From: an uncultured Pedosphaera sp.
Lineage (GTDB): Bacteria > Verrucomicrobiota > Verrucomicrobiia > Limisphaerales > Pedosphaeraceae
Assembly (NCBI GenBank): GCA_903918755.1
Contig: CAIXFN010000079.1
Span: forward strand, 1 to 64,000
Reading direction: 5' to 3'
DNA: 64,000 bases
Within the stretch, counting starts at the first letter, position 1, and each line of letters begins with the position of its first letter. The notes under the pieces were generated by a model, which did not search any database, was not told where the DNA came from, and was given only the letters and a program-made list of their open reading frames with translations. Below are positions 6,225 through 15,694 of the stretch, one piece after another. A program made the translations under genes and the position numbers.

Positions 6225-9200
6225 ATGAAATGCTTTAAACAAAACCAGTTGGTAGTCGGATCGCAAATTCCGGCACGTTTTCCGTTGTGCAACCTGGGTG
6301 CGATCGTGAGCGGGAGTCGACTCTTGCCCCTCGTTTTATTGGCGTGGTTTGGCCTGACGTCGCTGGCCCAGGCGGCCGAACCGGCGAAGATTTTCGCGCT
6401 GTTTCTCGGTGATCCCCAGATCGGGCATCACGAACCGGCCAAACGCTACGCCTGGATCAAACCCAAGCTGGAACAGGCGGGAATCGCGGTGGCCTACACG
6501 GACAAAATGGCGGACCTCAACGCCGCCAACCTGGCGAAATATGACGTCCTGATGGTTTATGCGAACATCGCCACGATCACGGCCGACCAGGAAAAGGCGG
6601 TGCTGGATTTCGTCAATGCAGGCCACGGTTTTGTGCCGATTCATTGCGCCAGCGCCTGTTTCGGCAATTCGCCGGCGATGATCCGACTCATGGGGGGGCG
6701 TTTCGCCCGGCACGAAACCAAGGTGTTCGCCCCGGTGATTGTGAACCATGCGCACCCCATCATGGCCGGATTTCGCGGTTACGAGACGTGGGACGAGACC
6801 TACGTCCACGATCAACACAATACCGTGGGACGAACCGTTCTGGCCATCCGGGATGAGAACGGCAGCCAGGAACCCTGGACGTGGGTCCGGCAGCAGGGGC
6901 AGGGACGGGTGTTTTACACGGCCTCCGGTCATGACGAACGGACTTGGACCAACGCCAATTTCCAGGAATTGATTGTGCGCGGGGTGGCCTGGGCGGCGGC
7001 GGCCAAGGGGCAGGGATTGATGGAGGATGTGACGGGGCATCGCTTGAGCCTGAACACGCGCGCGCCCTTGCAATATGAGCCGCGTCCCACCGTGCAGAAT
7101 TACGAACACCGGCCGCAGCAGCCGCTCTACCAGTTGCCGCTGAGCCCCAAGGATTCGGCCAGCTACATCGAGGTCGAGTCGGATTTTAAGTTCCAACTTT
7201 TTGCAAGTGAACCGGAAATCGTCAAACCGATCGCCATTAATTGGGATCATCGTGGCCGGCTTTGGGTTCTCGAAACCGTGGATTATCCCTCGATCTTCAC
7301 CGAACCGTGGCAGGGCCATGACAAGCTGGTCATTTGCGAGGACACGGATGGGGATGGCAAGGCGGACAAATTCACCACTTTCTTTGAAGGGTTGAACATC
7401 CCCACCGGCTTCACCTTCGTGAACGGCGGAGTGCTGGTGGCGCAGGCCCCGAACCTGATCTTTTTGAAGGACACGGATGGGGATGACCGGGCGGATGTGA
7501 AGCAGGTCATCATGGGCGGCTGGAGCAAGGGCGACACCCATGCCGGACCTTCGAATCTGAAATACGGTTTCGACAATCAGATTTACGGATGCGTGGGCTA
7601 TTCCGGCTTCGTCGGCAATGTCGGGGGCGAGCACCTGGATTTCCGGATGGGGCCATGGCGACTGGCACGGGATTACAAGAAGATGGAATTTTTAGGACAA
7701 TACAACAACAACACCTGGGGCTTTGGGTTCAACGAAGCGGGTGAGTTGTTCGGTTCCACCGCGAATAACGCGCATCATTTTTACACCCCGATTCCGATAC
7801 CGCTCTTCAAATCAGTGCAGGGACTGGAAACGGACGAGAAAGCGCAACGCTCCGTCAAAATGGACGCGCACTACGCCGCGCATCCCATCACCGACAAGAT
7901 CCGGCAGGTGGATGTGCAGGGTGGTTATACCGCCGCCGCCGGGAACAATATCTATACCGCGCGCGATTATCCGGAGAAATACTGGAACGTCTGCGCGCTG
8001 GTCAACGAGCCGACGATGCATCTGGTGCACCAAGGCTTTCTCAAGCGGGATGGCTCGGGCTGGACGGAGGCAGGGGACGGCATGAATTTGTTCGCCGGCG
8101 AGGACGAATGGATCGCGCCCGTGCACGCGGAAGTTGGTCCCGATGGCGCGGTGTGGGTGGCGGACTGGTACAATTTCATCATTCAACACAACCCGACGCC
8201 TTCGCGCGAGCACGGCGGATTTGACACCACCACCGGAAAGGGCGGGGCGCATGTGAATCCTCTGCGCGATAGCGAACGCGGCCGGATTTACCGGGTCGTT
8301 TACAAAAACGCGGCCACGCATCCGCGGATCACGCTGGATCCCGCCGATGGCCAGCAACTGGTGGCGACCTTGAAAAATGACAATCTATTCTGGCGGCTCA
8401 CAGCGCAACGTCTGCTGGTGGAACGCGCCAAAACCGATGTGGTCCCCGCGTTGCTGGCGCTGGCCCGGGACCAAAGTGTGGATGCGGTCGGTATCAATGG
8501 CGGGGTCATTCATGCCCTCTGGACTTTGCAGGGATTGAACCAACTCGATGGCGCCAACGTGGAAGCCACAGCGGTTGCCGTCGCGGGCTTGCGCCATCCG
8601 TCGCCCGCCGTGCGGCGCAATGCCACCCAGGTCCTGGCTGCCAACGGCGATTCTGCAACCGCGCTCGCCGCTTCGGGCATCCTGCACGACAAGGATTTGA
8701 ATGTCCGACTCGCCGCCATTCTCGCGGCGGCCAAAATGCCGCCTTCCGATCAGATTGGGGCGCAGCTCTTCGCGCAAATCCACGAACCGGAAACGGTGGC
8801 CGACAAATATTTGCCCACGGCCATCAAGATCGCGGCCGCCCATCACGCCCAAGGCTTTTTGGCGGCGGAGATCAAGTCCGGGACCAAGTTTCAAACGCAT
8901 TCCGGGGAGGATTCCGCGCTGGATGCGGCCAACCTGGCTCCGAACCCCGGCTTTGAAAAAGTCACGGACGGCAAGCCCGAAGGTTGGGCATCGCACGTCT
9001 ATCAAGGCAAATCGGAGTTCAACATTGTGCCCGGTGGCCGCACTGGAAACTGTGCCGAAATCACCTCCACCGAGGGTGGCGACACCGGCTGGCTGACCCG
9101 GTTGCGAGTGAAGCCGCATTTCGCCTACCGGCTGACGGGTTGGATCAAGACCAAGAACCTCAAAGGGGCGACGGGCGCCCTCTTTAATCTGAACGCAAAC

Positions 9201-10133
9201 CCAGCCAAATCGCGCGCCGTTACGGGCACGACGGACTGGACCCGGATCACGATGGACTTTGACAGCGAGGATAGCTCGATGGTCGAAATCAACTGTCTTT
9301 ATGGCGGTTGGGGCACTTCCACCGGCACCGCCTGGTATGACGATGTGACCGTGGTGGAAGTGGGGCCGGCCGCGCGACAAGGCGGGGTGGGATCGGATGG
9401 GGAGTTTGAAACCTTGATTGCTCGCAATGCCGGGCACAAGTTAGCACTGGCCGACCAATTGCGACTGCTCGCGACCCTCGGGACGGCGGATCCCGGCTTG
9501 ACAGGGGCGATTTTGGACGGGTTGGCCTTTGCCTGGGCCGAGCAGCCCGCGCCGGCCAAAATGGACGAGGGCGCTCGCTCCGTCTTGCAGACACTGGCGC
9601 TGAAACTGACCCCCAACAATCAACGTCGTCTCGCCATCCTAGCCCAGAGTTGGTCGCTGCGCGAGGGACTTCCGGGCCTGGCCGGGCAACCGCCTGCGGT
9701 GCCGGTCTCCGTCAAATCCACCGCGAAGCCCTTGAGCGCGGAAGAGCAGGTGCGGTTCGATTCTGGCAAAGCGCGCTACATGCTGCTGTGCATCGCGTGC
9801 CATCAACCCAACGGCATGGGATTGGCGGCGCTCGCCCCACCGCTGGTTAACTCGGAGTGGGTCAATGGGTCCGAACAACGGCTGATCCGGATGACGCTGG
9901 ATGGTCTCAAAGGCCCGGTTACTGCGGCCGGGGTGACCTTTAACCTGAACATGCCGGCTTGGCGGGAAGCGTTGGATGACACGGCATTGGCGGAAATACT
10001 GACCTTCGTCCGGCATGAGTGGGGCAACGATTCCGCGCCGGTGCAGGCAGCGACGGTCGCTGCCGTCCGCGCCCGGGAAAAGGATCGCACCGATCCCTGG
10101 ACGGTGGACGAATTGCAGAGAATTGCGAAATAG
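6225..10133 (+). CDS. Secreted ThuA / PVC-type dehydrogenase / cytochrome c fusion
   Basis: This 1302-residue exported protein has a signal sequence ending near LTSLAQA (residues 31-50). The order is: a ThuA-like glutamine-amidotransferase-fold domain (about 55-270); the PVC-type membrane-bound dehydrogenase beta-propeller (about 320-720) with two Ca-binding-like repeats, DTDGDGKAD and DTDGDDRAD; HEAT-like repeats (about 710-885); a jelly-roll, carbohydrate-binding-like domain starting near NPGFEKVTDGKPEGW (about 905-1045); and a C-terminal cytochrome c with CIACH near 1188. Such fusions are characteristic of Planctomycetota and Verrucomicrobiota and are thought to oxidise sugars in the periplasm. 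The substrate is unknown. An alternative GTG start at 6306 would give a cleaner signal peptide. The gene stands alone. Confidence 0.87.
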   Translation: MKCFKQNQLVVGSQIPARFPLCNLGAIVSGSRLLPLVLLAWFGLTSLAQAAEPAKIFALFLGDPQIGHHEPAKRYAWIKPKLEQAGIAVAYTDKMADLNAANLAKYDVLMVYANIATITADQEKAVLDFVNAGHGFVPIHCASACFGNSPAMIRLMGGRFARHETKVFAPVIVNHAHPIMAGFRGYETWDETYVHDQHNTVGRTVLAIRDENGSQEPWTWVRQQGQGRVFYTASGHDERTWTNANFQELIVRGVAWAAAAKGQGLMEDVTGHRLSLNTRAPLQYEPRPTVQNYEHRPQQPLYQLPLSPKDSASYIEVESDFKFQLFASEPEIVKPIAINWDHRGRLWVLETVDYPSIFTEPWQGHDKLVICEDTDGDGKADKFTTFFEGLNIPTGFTFVNGGVLVAQAPNLIFLKDTDGDDRADVKQVIMGGWSKGDTHAGPSNLKYGFDNQIYGCVGYSGFVGNVGGEHLDFRMGPWRLARDYKKMEFLGQYNNNTWGFGFNEAGELFGSTANNAHHFYTPIPIPLFKSVQGLETDEKAQRSVKMDAHYAAHPITDKIRQVDVQGGYTAAAGNNIYTARDYPEKYWNVCALVNEPTMHLVHQGFLKRDGSGWTEAGDGMNLFAGEDEWIAPVHAEVGPDGAVWVADWYNFIIQHNPTPSREHGGFDTTTGKGGAHVNPLRDSERGRIYRVVYKNAATHPRITLDPADGQQLVATLKNDNLFWRLTAQRLLVERAKTDVVPALLALARDQSVDAVGINGGVIHALWTLQGLNQLDGANVEATAVAVAGLRHPSPAVRRNATQVLAANGDSATALAASGILHDKDLNVRLAAILAAAKMPPSDQIGAQLFAQIHEPETVADKYLPTAIKIAAAHHAQGFLAAEIKSGTKFQTHSGEDSALDAANLAPNPGFEKVTDGKPEGWASHVYQGKSEFNIVPGGRTGNCAEITSTEGGDTGWLTRLRVKPHFAYRLTGWIKTKNLKGATGALFNLNANPAKSRAVTGTTDWTRITMDFDSEDSSMVEINCLYGGWGTSTGTAWYDDVTVVEVGPAARQGGVGSDGEFETLIARNAGHKLALADQLRLLATLGTADPGLTGAILDGLAFAWAEQPAPAKMDEGARSVLQTLALKLTPNNQRRLAILAQSWSLREGLPGLAGQPPAVPVSVKSTAKPLSAEEQVRFDSGKARYMLLCIACHQPNGMGLAALAPPLVNSEWVNGSEQRLIRMTLDGLKGPVTAAGVTFNLNMPAWREALDDTALAEILTFVRHEWGNDSAPVQAATVAAVRAREKDRTDPWTVDELQRIAK

Positions 10134-10148
10134 GCGACGCAACCGCCA

Positions 10149-10958
10149 TCAGCTCAATTTGGGGAAGAACCGGTGGGCGGTGGCACAGGTGCTTTGGCTC
10201 AACTCCTCCAGGCTGCATCCGCGCACCCGGGCCAGCGCCTCAGCCGTGTGGGCCACGTAAGCCGGTTCGCAGCGCTTGCCACGAAACGGGATTGGGGCCA
10301 AATAGGGAGAGTCAGTTTCCACCATGAACTGCTCGGCGGGCACGGCGGCGGCAGTGGCGCGGACGGTTTCGGCGTTTTTGAAAGTCGCTATCCCCGTGAA
10401 ACTGACCAAGGAACCCATCGCCAGTACTCGTTGCATGGCGGTGGGATCATCGACGAAACAATGAAAGACGCCCCGGACCCGACCCACGAAGGGCTGCATT
10501 TGAGCCAGGGTATCGTCCAAGGCGCTCCGCTGATGGACCACGCAGTTGAGGCCTACTTCCGCGGCCACTTCGAGTTGCTGCCGGAAAATCAGCGCCTGCT
10601 TGCGCTTGTAGGCTTCATCGTCCGCCAAGGTGCCGCCGGGTGTTTGGCTGGGCAGACGATAGTAATCCAGTCCGGTTTCGCCGATGGCCACCGCTTTGGG
10701 ATGCCGGGCCAGTTCGCGGAGCGCGGGGCGGATTTCGTCCGGGGCTTCCATGACGTTGGTGGGATGCCAGCCCACCGCGGCGAAAACGCCCGGGAACTGT
10801 TCGCTGATCGCCAAGGCGCGAGCGCTGCTGGTCAGGTCGGTGCCAATGGCAATGATCCGGGTAATGCCGGCGGCCTCGGCGCGGGCGATGATTTCCGGAA
10901 GTTCGGCGGCGAAATCCGGGTAATCCAGATGGGCGTGCGTATCGTAAAATGTCGGCAT
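10149..10958 (-). CDS. TatD-family metal-dependent hydrolase (putative DNase)
   Basis: This 269-residue TIM-barrel hydrolase has the metal ligands of the family: THAHLD at residues 7-12, GETGLDYY near the centre (bridging Glu), VVHQRS and HCF (His ligands), and ETDSPYLAP near the C-terminus (Asp ligand). TatD enzymes are Mg/Mn-dependent nucleases with 3'-5' exonuclease activity, linked to DNA repair and fragment turnover. I place the start at the ATG at 10958, directly before PTFYDTHAHLD. A GTG eight codons upstream is possible. The gene converges with the PVC fusion gene, with only 15 bases between stops. Confidence 0.9.
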   Translation of the reverse strand: MPTFYDTHAHLDYPDFAAELPEIIARAEAAGITRIIAIGTDLTSSARALAISEQFPGVFAAVGWHPTNVMEAPDEIRPALRELARHPKAVAIGETGLDYYRLPSQTPGGTLADDEAYKRKQALIFRQQLEVAAEVGLNCVVHQRSALDDTLAQMQPFVGRVRGVFHCFVDDPTAMQRVLAMGSLVSFTGIATFKNAETVRATAAAVPAEQFMVETDSPYLAPIPFRGKRCEPAYVAHTAEALARVRGCSLEELSQSTCATAHRFFPKLS

Positions 10959-11157
10959 GCGTGTCGGGGCGGGAATGGCCACCGGGCATTAAGTTAGGCG
11001 ATTTGCCCGGACTAGGCGATGGGGATTATCGGTATTTGCCTTTGGCCGGGGCTTGACCCAAAACCTGCTCCTCGTTACCGTTTCGTAGCACAACCCGTTT
11101 GGGCCAGCTCACTGTTGTCTTCCGACACCGGCCTGCAGACGGAAACCTTAGCAACGA

Positions 11158-13209
11158 ATGAACATACCGAATCGCCTCATTCTGATCACGGCCACGGCCA
11201 CCTTCGCCCTGGGCCAACTCCATTCCGTCACGGCCGCCGATTCCCCGCCGAACGTGCCGCGTTTTTCCATCTCCTATATGGATAAGACCGTGGCGCCGGG
11301 CGCGGATTTTTACCGTTATGCCTGCGGCACCTGGCTGAAGGATAATCCGGTGCCGGCGGACAAGTCGCGCTGGGGTGGTTTTGGGGAGTTACAGGAGCGG
11401 AACTGGTATCTATTGCACCAGATTTTGGACGAATCCGCCGCGGACAAAACCGCGCCGGCCAAGTCCGTGGTGCGCGAAGTGGGGGATTTCTACGCCGCCG
11501 CGATGGATACGAACCGATTGGAGCAGCTCGGTTTCCAGCCGCTCGAACCGGCCTTCGCCCAGATCGCCGCGCTGCAATCCACCACCGAGATGTTTCAGCT
11601 GCTCGCGGAGTTGCATGGGCGCACCGTACGGTCGACGTTCAGCGCCGGAGTCTCCGCGGACGCGAAAAACAGCGCGGTCAATGCCTTTGAAATGGGGCAG
11701 GGTGGCCTGGGTCTCCCGGACCGGGAATATTATCTGGCGGACAGTTTTGCCGACAAGCTGAAGGAGTATGGCAAGCACATTGCCAAAATGTTGACCCTGG
11801 CCGGGGCCACCCCTGAAAGCGCCGCGGCCGATGCCAAAACGATCGTGAGCCTGGAAACCGCCCTGGCCAAGGCGAGCAAATCCCGGACGGATATGCGCGA
11901 TCCGATCGCCAATTACCACAAGTTCACCGTGGCGGAATTGGGCGGCAAATATCCGGACCTGGCGCTCAAGCAGTATCTCACTGCCTCGGGGTTGGGGGAG
12001 ATGCCGGACCTGATTATCGGGCAACCGGAATTTTTCGCCGCCCTCGATCAACTGGTCAAGGAACGCCCGCTGGGCGAATGGAAAACTTATCTGCGCTGGA
12101 ATGTGCTGCGGAGTGCCGCGCCATTTCTACACGCGGCGGCGGAACGGGAATCGTTCGCCTTTTATGGCACGGTTTTGAGCGGGCAACCGGCGCAGGAACC
12201 GCGCTGGCAACGGGCGGCCAAGGTGGTGGATGGCCGGTTGGGTGAGGCGCTGGGGCAGCTTTTTGTCACCCGCCATTTCCCGCCCGCCGCCCGGGTGCGC
12301 ATGACCGAACTCATCGGGAACCTCAAGGAGGTATTCCAGGATCGCTTGAAAAAGGTGGATTGGATGACCGAGGAAACCCGCGCGAAGGCGCTCGCCAAGT
12401 TCGACCGGTTCACGCAGAAAATCGGGCATCCCGCCCAATTCCGGGATTACACGAGCATTGAAATCCGCCCCGACGATTACCTGGGCAATGTGCAACGGGC
12501 CTCCCGGTTTGAAACGAAGCGCGAACTGGCCCAGGTGGGCAAGCCGGTGGACAAGACAGAATGGCACATGACACCGCCGACCGTGAACGCGTATTTCAAC
12601 CCTTCGCAAAACGAGATCGTGTTCCCGGCCGGGATTTTGCAACCGCCCTTCTTTGATGTGGAAATGGATGATGCCGTGAACTACGGGGCCATCGGGGTGG
12701 TGATTGGCCATGAAATCACCCACGGGTATGATGACGAAGGTCGCAAGTTCGACGCCGAAGGAAATTTAAAGGAATGGTGGACGGAAGCGGATGCCAAGGC
12801 CTTCGAGTCGCGGGCGCAAAAGGTGGTGGAGCAATATTCGGCTTACGAGGCCCTGCCCGGATTGTTCGTGAATGGCCGCCTGACGCTGGGCGAAAACCTG
12901 GCCGACCTCGGCGGCACCAGCATCGCCTACGAAGCGTTGCAACGGGCGCTGACCAAGGACCCCGCCAAGCGCAAGGCGATTGACGGCTTTACCCCGGAAC
13001 AGCGGTTTTTCCTGTCGCTCTCCCAACTTTGGCGCACCCAATGGCGCACCGCCGAATTGCGCAACCGGATCACCACGGATCCCCATTCTCCCGGTCAATT
13101 CCGCGCGGTGGGGCCGCATGTCAACATGGCGGAGTTTTACGAAGCCTTTGGGATCAAAGAAGGCGACGCGATGTGGCGGAAGCCGGAGCTGCGGGCCAAA
13201 GTTTGGTAA
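11158..13209 (+). CDS. Secreted M13-family zinc metallopeptidase (neprilysin/PepO type)
   Basis: This 683-residue protein has an N-terminal signal peptide (about residues 1-27, ending HSVTAA). It contains the full M13 signature: NAYFNPSQNEIVFPAGIL, then IGHEITHGYDDEG with the zinc-binding HExxH near residues 517-521, and ENLADLGG near 577 supplying the third ligand Glu. M13 peptidases cut short peptides on the amino side of hydrophobic residues. The N-terminal helical lobe (PGADFYRYACGTWL) is typical and limits access to the site. It is followed eight bases later by a C25-type peptidase gene on the same strand, so the two could form a secreted protease operon. Confidence 0.93.
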   Translation: MNIPNRLILITATATFALGQLHSVTAADSPPNVPRFSISYMDKTVAPGADFYRYACGTWLKDNPVPADKSRWGGFGELQERNWYLLHQILDESAADKTAPAKSVVREVGDFYAAAMDTNRLEQLGFQPLEPAFAQIAALQSTTEMFQLLAELHGRTVRSTFSAGVSADAKNSAVNAFEMGQGGLGLPDREYYLADSFADKLKEYGKHIAKMLTLAGATPESAAADAKTIVSLETALAKASKSRTDMRDPIANYHKFTVAELGGKYPDLALKQYLTASGLGEMPDLIIGQPEFFAALDQLVKERPLGEWKTYLRWNVLRSAAPFLHAAAERESFAFYGTVLSGQPAQEPRWQRAAKVVDGRLGEALGQLFVTRHFPPAARVRMTELIGNLKEVFQDRLKKVDWMTEETRAKALAKFDRFTQKIGHPAQFRDYTSIEIRPDDYLGNVQRASRFETKRELAQVGKPVDKTEWHMTPPTVNAYFNPSQNEIVFPAGILQPPFFDVEMDDAVNYGAIGVVIGHEITHGYDDEGRKFDAEGNLKEWWTEADAKAFESRAQKVVEQYSAYEALPGLFVNGRLTLGENLADLGGTSIAYEALQRALTKDPAKRKAIDGFTPEQRFFLSLSQLWRTQWRTAELRNRITTDPHSPGQFRAVGPHVNMAEFYEAFGIKEGDAMWRKPELRAKVW

Positions 13210-13217
13210 GCTGAATC

Positions 13218-14633
13218 ATGAGACTACTCCCGTCGGTCACCGCGGTGCTGTTGGGCCTGCTGGCCGGGTTCTGCCCCGCCAGCCAGGCCCAATTCGGCAC
13301 GCCGCCGGCACCGGTTTGTGTGGGCATGCCGTCCCGGCTCGTGGTGATCGCGCCGGAAGCGTTTCGGCCGGCGCTCCGGGCATTCCTGAGCCACAAGGCC
13401 AACCTGCTCCCCACCGAGTTCCAAGGCTTGGAGGAACTCCTGAAAACCCAGGCGGGCGCGGATGACGCAGAGAAGGTGAAGCGTTATCTTTACGACGAAT
13501 GGCACGAGCATGGGGTGGGGTTCGCATTGTTGGTCGGGGATGTCGATGTGTTTCCGGTGCGGTACATGGTGCTGGACCGGGTGACCCCGGCGGCGTTCGA
13601 TTACGCCTTTTACCCCAGCGACTTGTATTACAGCGATCTGGCCAAAGCCGACGGGTCGTTCGAGAGTTGGAATGCGCGCCACGATTCTTTTCATGCCGGT
13701 TACTTTGGCGAAGTGCGCGGCGAGAAGAACAAGAGCGATCCCATCAACTACGATTAGGTGGACTACCGGCCGGACATTGCCGTGGGGCGCTGGCCGGTCA
13801 GCACGCCGGAAGCGGTGGCCCGGATCGCCGCCAAGAGCATTGCCTATGAGCAGGGGGTGTTGACTAATGCCACCGCCGGTCCCCGGCGCGCGGCCTTTTT
13901 CGCCGTCGGCGGGTGGGTGGACAGCCGGCCGCTGCAGAACAGCCTGGCAGCCAAGTTGGGAACTTCCTGGCAGGTGGAGAAGCGCTTTTACACCAATTCC
14001 GGCCAGACTACCGCAACCCTACCGCCCGATCACCATCAGGTCGTGGACCTGTTCAATTCCGGACTGAGCCTGGCCATTCATGCGGGCCATGGCTCCGATG
14101 ATGCCTGGGACCGGTGCTTCTCGCTGGCTGATCTGGATCGAATGACTAATGTCGGTCAATTGCCGGTGGTGATGTCCGCAGGTTGCAGCACGGCCCATTT
14201 CGCAACCTTGCCGCCCTATGAACCCTATGTGGATGTGGAAGGCAGAGAGCACGCCGGCAGCGATCACGGCGAAGTCTTCACCGGGCCGCCGCCGCCGCCG
14301 GCGCTTTATCAGCGGGGTCGGTTCAATCCCACCTGTCTGGGTGAACAAATTCTGCTGCGGAACCAGGCCGGGGCGGTGGCGTATATCGGCTGTGACACCG
14401 GCAGCCAGCCGTGTGGGTTGACGCTGCTGGATGGCTTTGTCACTGCGCTTGCCCAGGCCAAAGAACCCCGGTTGGGCGAATGCTGGGCCGCCGCGATTCG
14501 GTATTATTACCAGCACGAGCATCTGGCGACGCTGAAGCCCAATGACGATTGGTATCCTCCGAGCATTTTCTTTCAAGGAATGAAGTTCATGCTGTTTGGC
14601 GATCCCAGCCTGCGGATGCCGGCCAACAAGTAG
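13218..14633 (+). pseudogene. Secreted C25 (gingipain-like) cysteine peptidase, interrupted by in-frame TAG
   Basis: One continuous frame of 471 codons is broken by TAG at 13755-13757. The first 179 codons encode a signal peptide (ending CPASQAQ) and the N-terminal subdomain. The part after the stop opens with VDYRPDIAVGRWPVS and carries the caspase-like catalytic pair: GHG with His291 and SAGCST with Cys323 (combined numbering). Frame, homology and spacing are intact on both sides and the stop could be CAG (Gln) with a single C-to-T change. Either the gene is recently dead, the base is an assembly error, or the amber codon is read through. As written, only a truncated non-catalytic product is made from the first start, and GTG at 13758 is a poor restart site. 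Confidence 0.8.
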
Positions 14634-14642
14634 GTGCGCGTT

Positions 14643-14674
14643 GCGCCCGTTTTCCCCGGACCGGGCGCGGCTTT
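14643..14674 (+). terminator. Possible terminator after the C25 peptidase frame
   Basis: GCGCCCG (14643-14649) and CGGGCGC (14662-14668) form a 7-bp GC-rich stem with a 12-base loop, followed by GGCTTTCC. The T-run is short, so this is a weak call. Confidence 0.35.
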
Positions 14675-14733
14675 CCTAACCCAAGTTGCGGGCTGGCCGG
14701 GAGGCGAGGACTTTTGCTAAGGTGGGCTACAAC

Positions 14734-15621
14734 ATGAGCTTTGGTTTGCTTGGCATTGGGGAAGTGTTGTGGGATTTGCTGCCTTCCGGCCCGCAATTAG
14801 GCGGAGCGCCGGCCAATTTTGCTTTCCATGCCCGGGCTCTGGGAGCGGCGGCGGGGGTTATTTCCCGGGTGGGGCGGGATCAAAATGGAGACCGGATCCG
14901 GGAGCGGTTTGCGGCGGCGGGATTTAGGCTGGGAGACTTGCAAGTCGATGACGCGGTGCCCACGGGCACAGTCACGGTGGCCTTGGGGGCGGCAGGCATT
15001 CCTGAATACACCATTCACGAAAACGTGGCGTGGGATCGGTTGGCGGTGACATCGGCCGCTCGGTCAGGAGTGGAAAATCTCGATGCCATTTGTTTCGGCA
15101 GCCTCGGCCAGCGCACCCCGGTAGCCCGCTTGGCGATTCAAACCCTGGTCGCTGCCACTTCGCTGCGCGCCTGGCGGATCTTCGACATCAATCTCCGGCA
15201 ACATTACTTCAGTCGCTCCGTAATCGAAGACTCCCTTAAGTTGGCGAATGTTTTGAAATTGAACGACGCCGAATTGCCCGTTTTGGCAGGGATGTTTCGA
15301 TTGGCGGGTTCCCCGGCGGAGCAAATCGCGACCCTGGGGCTCCAGTTTGACCTGCGGGTGGTGGCGTTGACGCGGGGGCCGGCGGGCAGCCTCTTGTGGC
15401 GGGAGGGAGAGTTTGCGGATTGTCCATCCGCTCCGGTGGAGGTGGTGGATACCGTGGGGGCAGGGGACGCGTTTACCGCGGCATTGGTCATGGGATTGCT
15501 GCGCAACCTGCAGCTCGCGGAGATTAATGCCGGAGCCAACGAGGTGGCGCGGTTCGTCTGCTCCCAGGCCGGGGCGACGCCCTCGCTGCCCTCCGCCCTG
15601 GCGCGGCGTTATGCCGATTAG
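14734..15621 (+). CDS. PfkB-family carbohydrate kinase (fructokinase-like)
   Basis: This 295-residue ribokinase-fold enzyme transfers phosphate from ATP to a sugar. The N-terminus has GIGEVLWDLLP and GGAPANFAFHARALG (the substrate-binding GGA-N signature), and DTVGAGDAFTAALVMG near residues 240-255 is the second PfkB signature with the catalytic Asp. The sequence is closest in pattern to bacterial fructokinases, but substrate cannot be fixed by eye. The ATG at 14734 is preferred over an in-frame start at 14686 because the homologous region begins there. It stands apart from the peptidase gene, behind a possible terminator. Confidence 0.88.
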   Translation: MSFGLLGIGEVLWDLLPSGPQLGGAPANFAFHARALGAAAGVISRVGRDQNGDRIRERFAAAGFRLGDLQVDDAVPTGTVTVALGAAGIPEYTIHENVAWDRLAVTSAARSGVENLDAICFGSLGQRTPVARLAIQTLVAATSLRAWRIFDINLRQHYFSRSVIEDSLKLANVLKLNDAELPVLAGMFRLAGSPAEQIATLGLQFDLRVVALTRGPAGSLLWREGEFADCPSAPVEVVDTVGAGDAFTAALVMGLLRNLQLAEINAGANEVARFVCSQAGATPSLPSALARRYAD

Positions 15622-15694
15622 TCCCCCGGGCGATTTGAAATCCACGGCCAAATTGTAATGGCCGATTTGTCCAAACGATTTACGATTCCGGTGA

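Noticed and set aside
6336-7634. Long minus-strand open frame of 432 codons opposite the PVC fusion
   Set aside because: It is a GC-rich antisense shadow of a clear gene, with low-complexity His/Arg/Gly sequence and no family.
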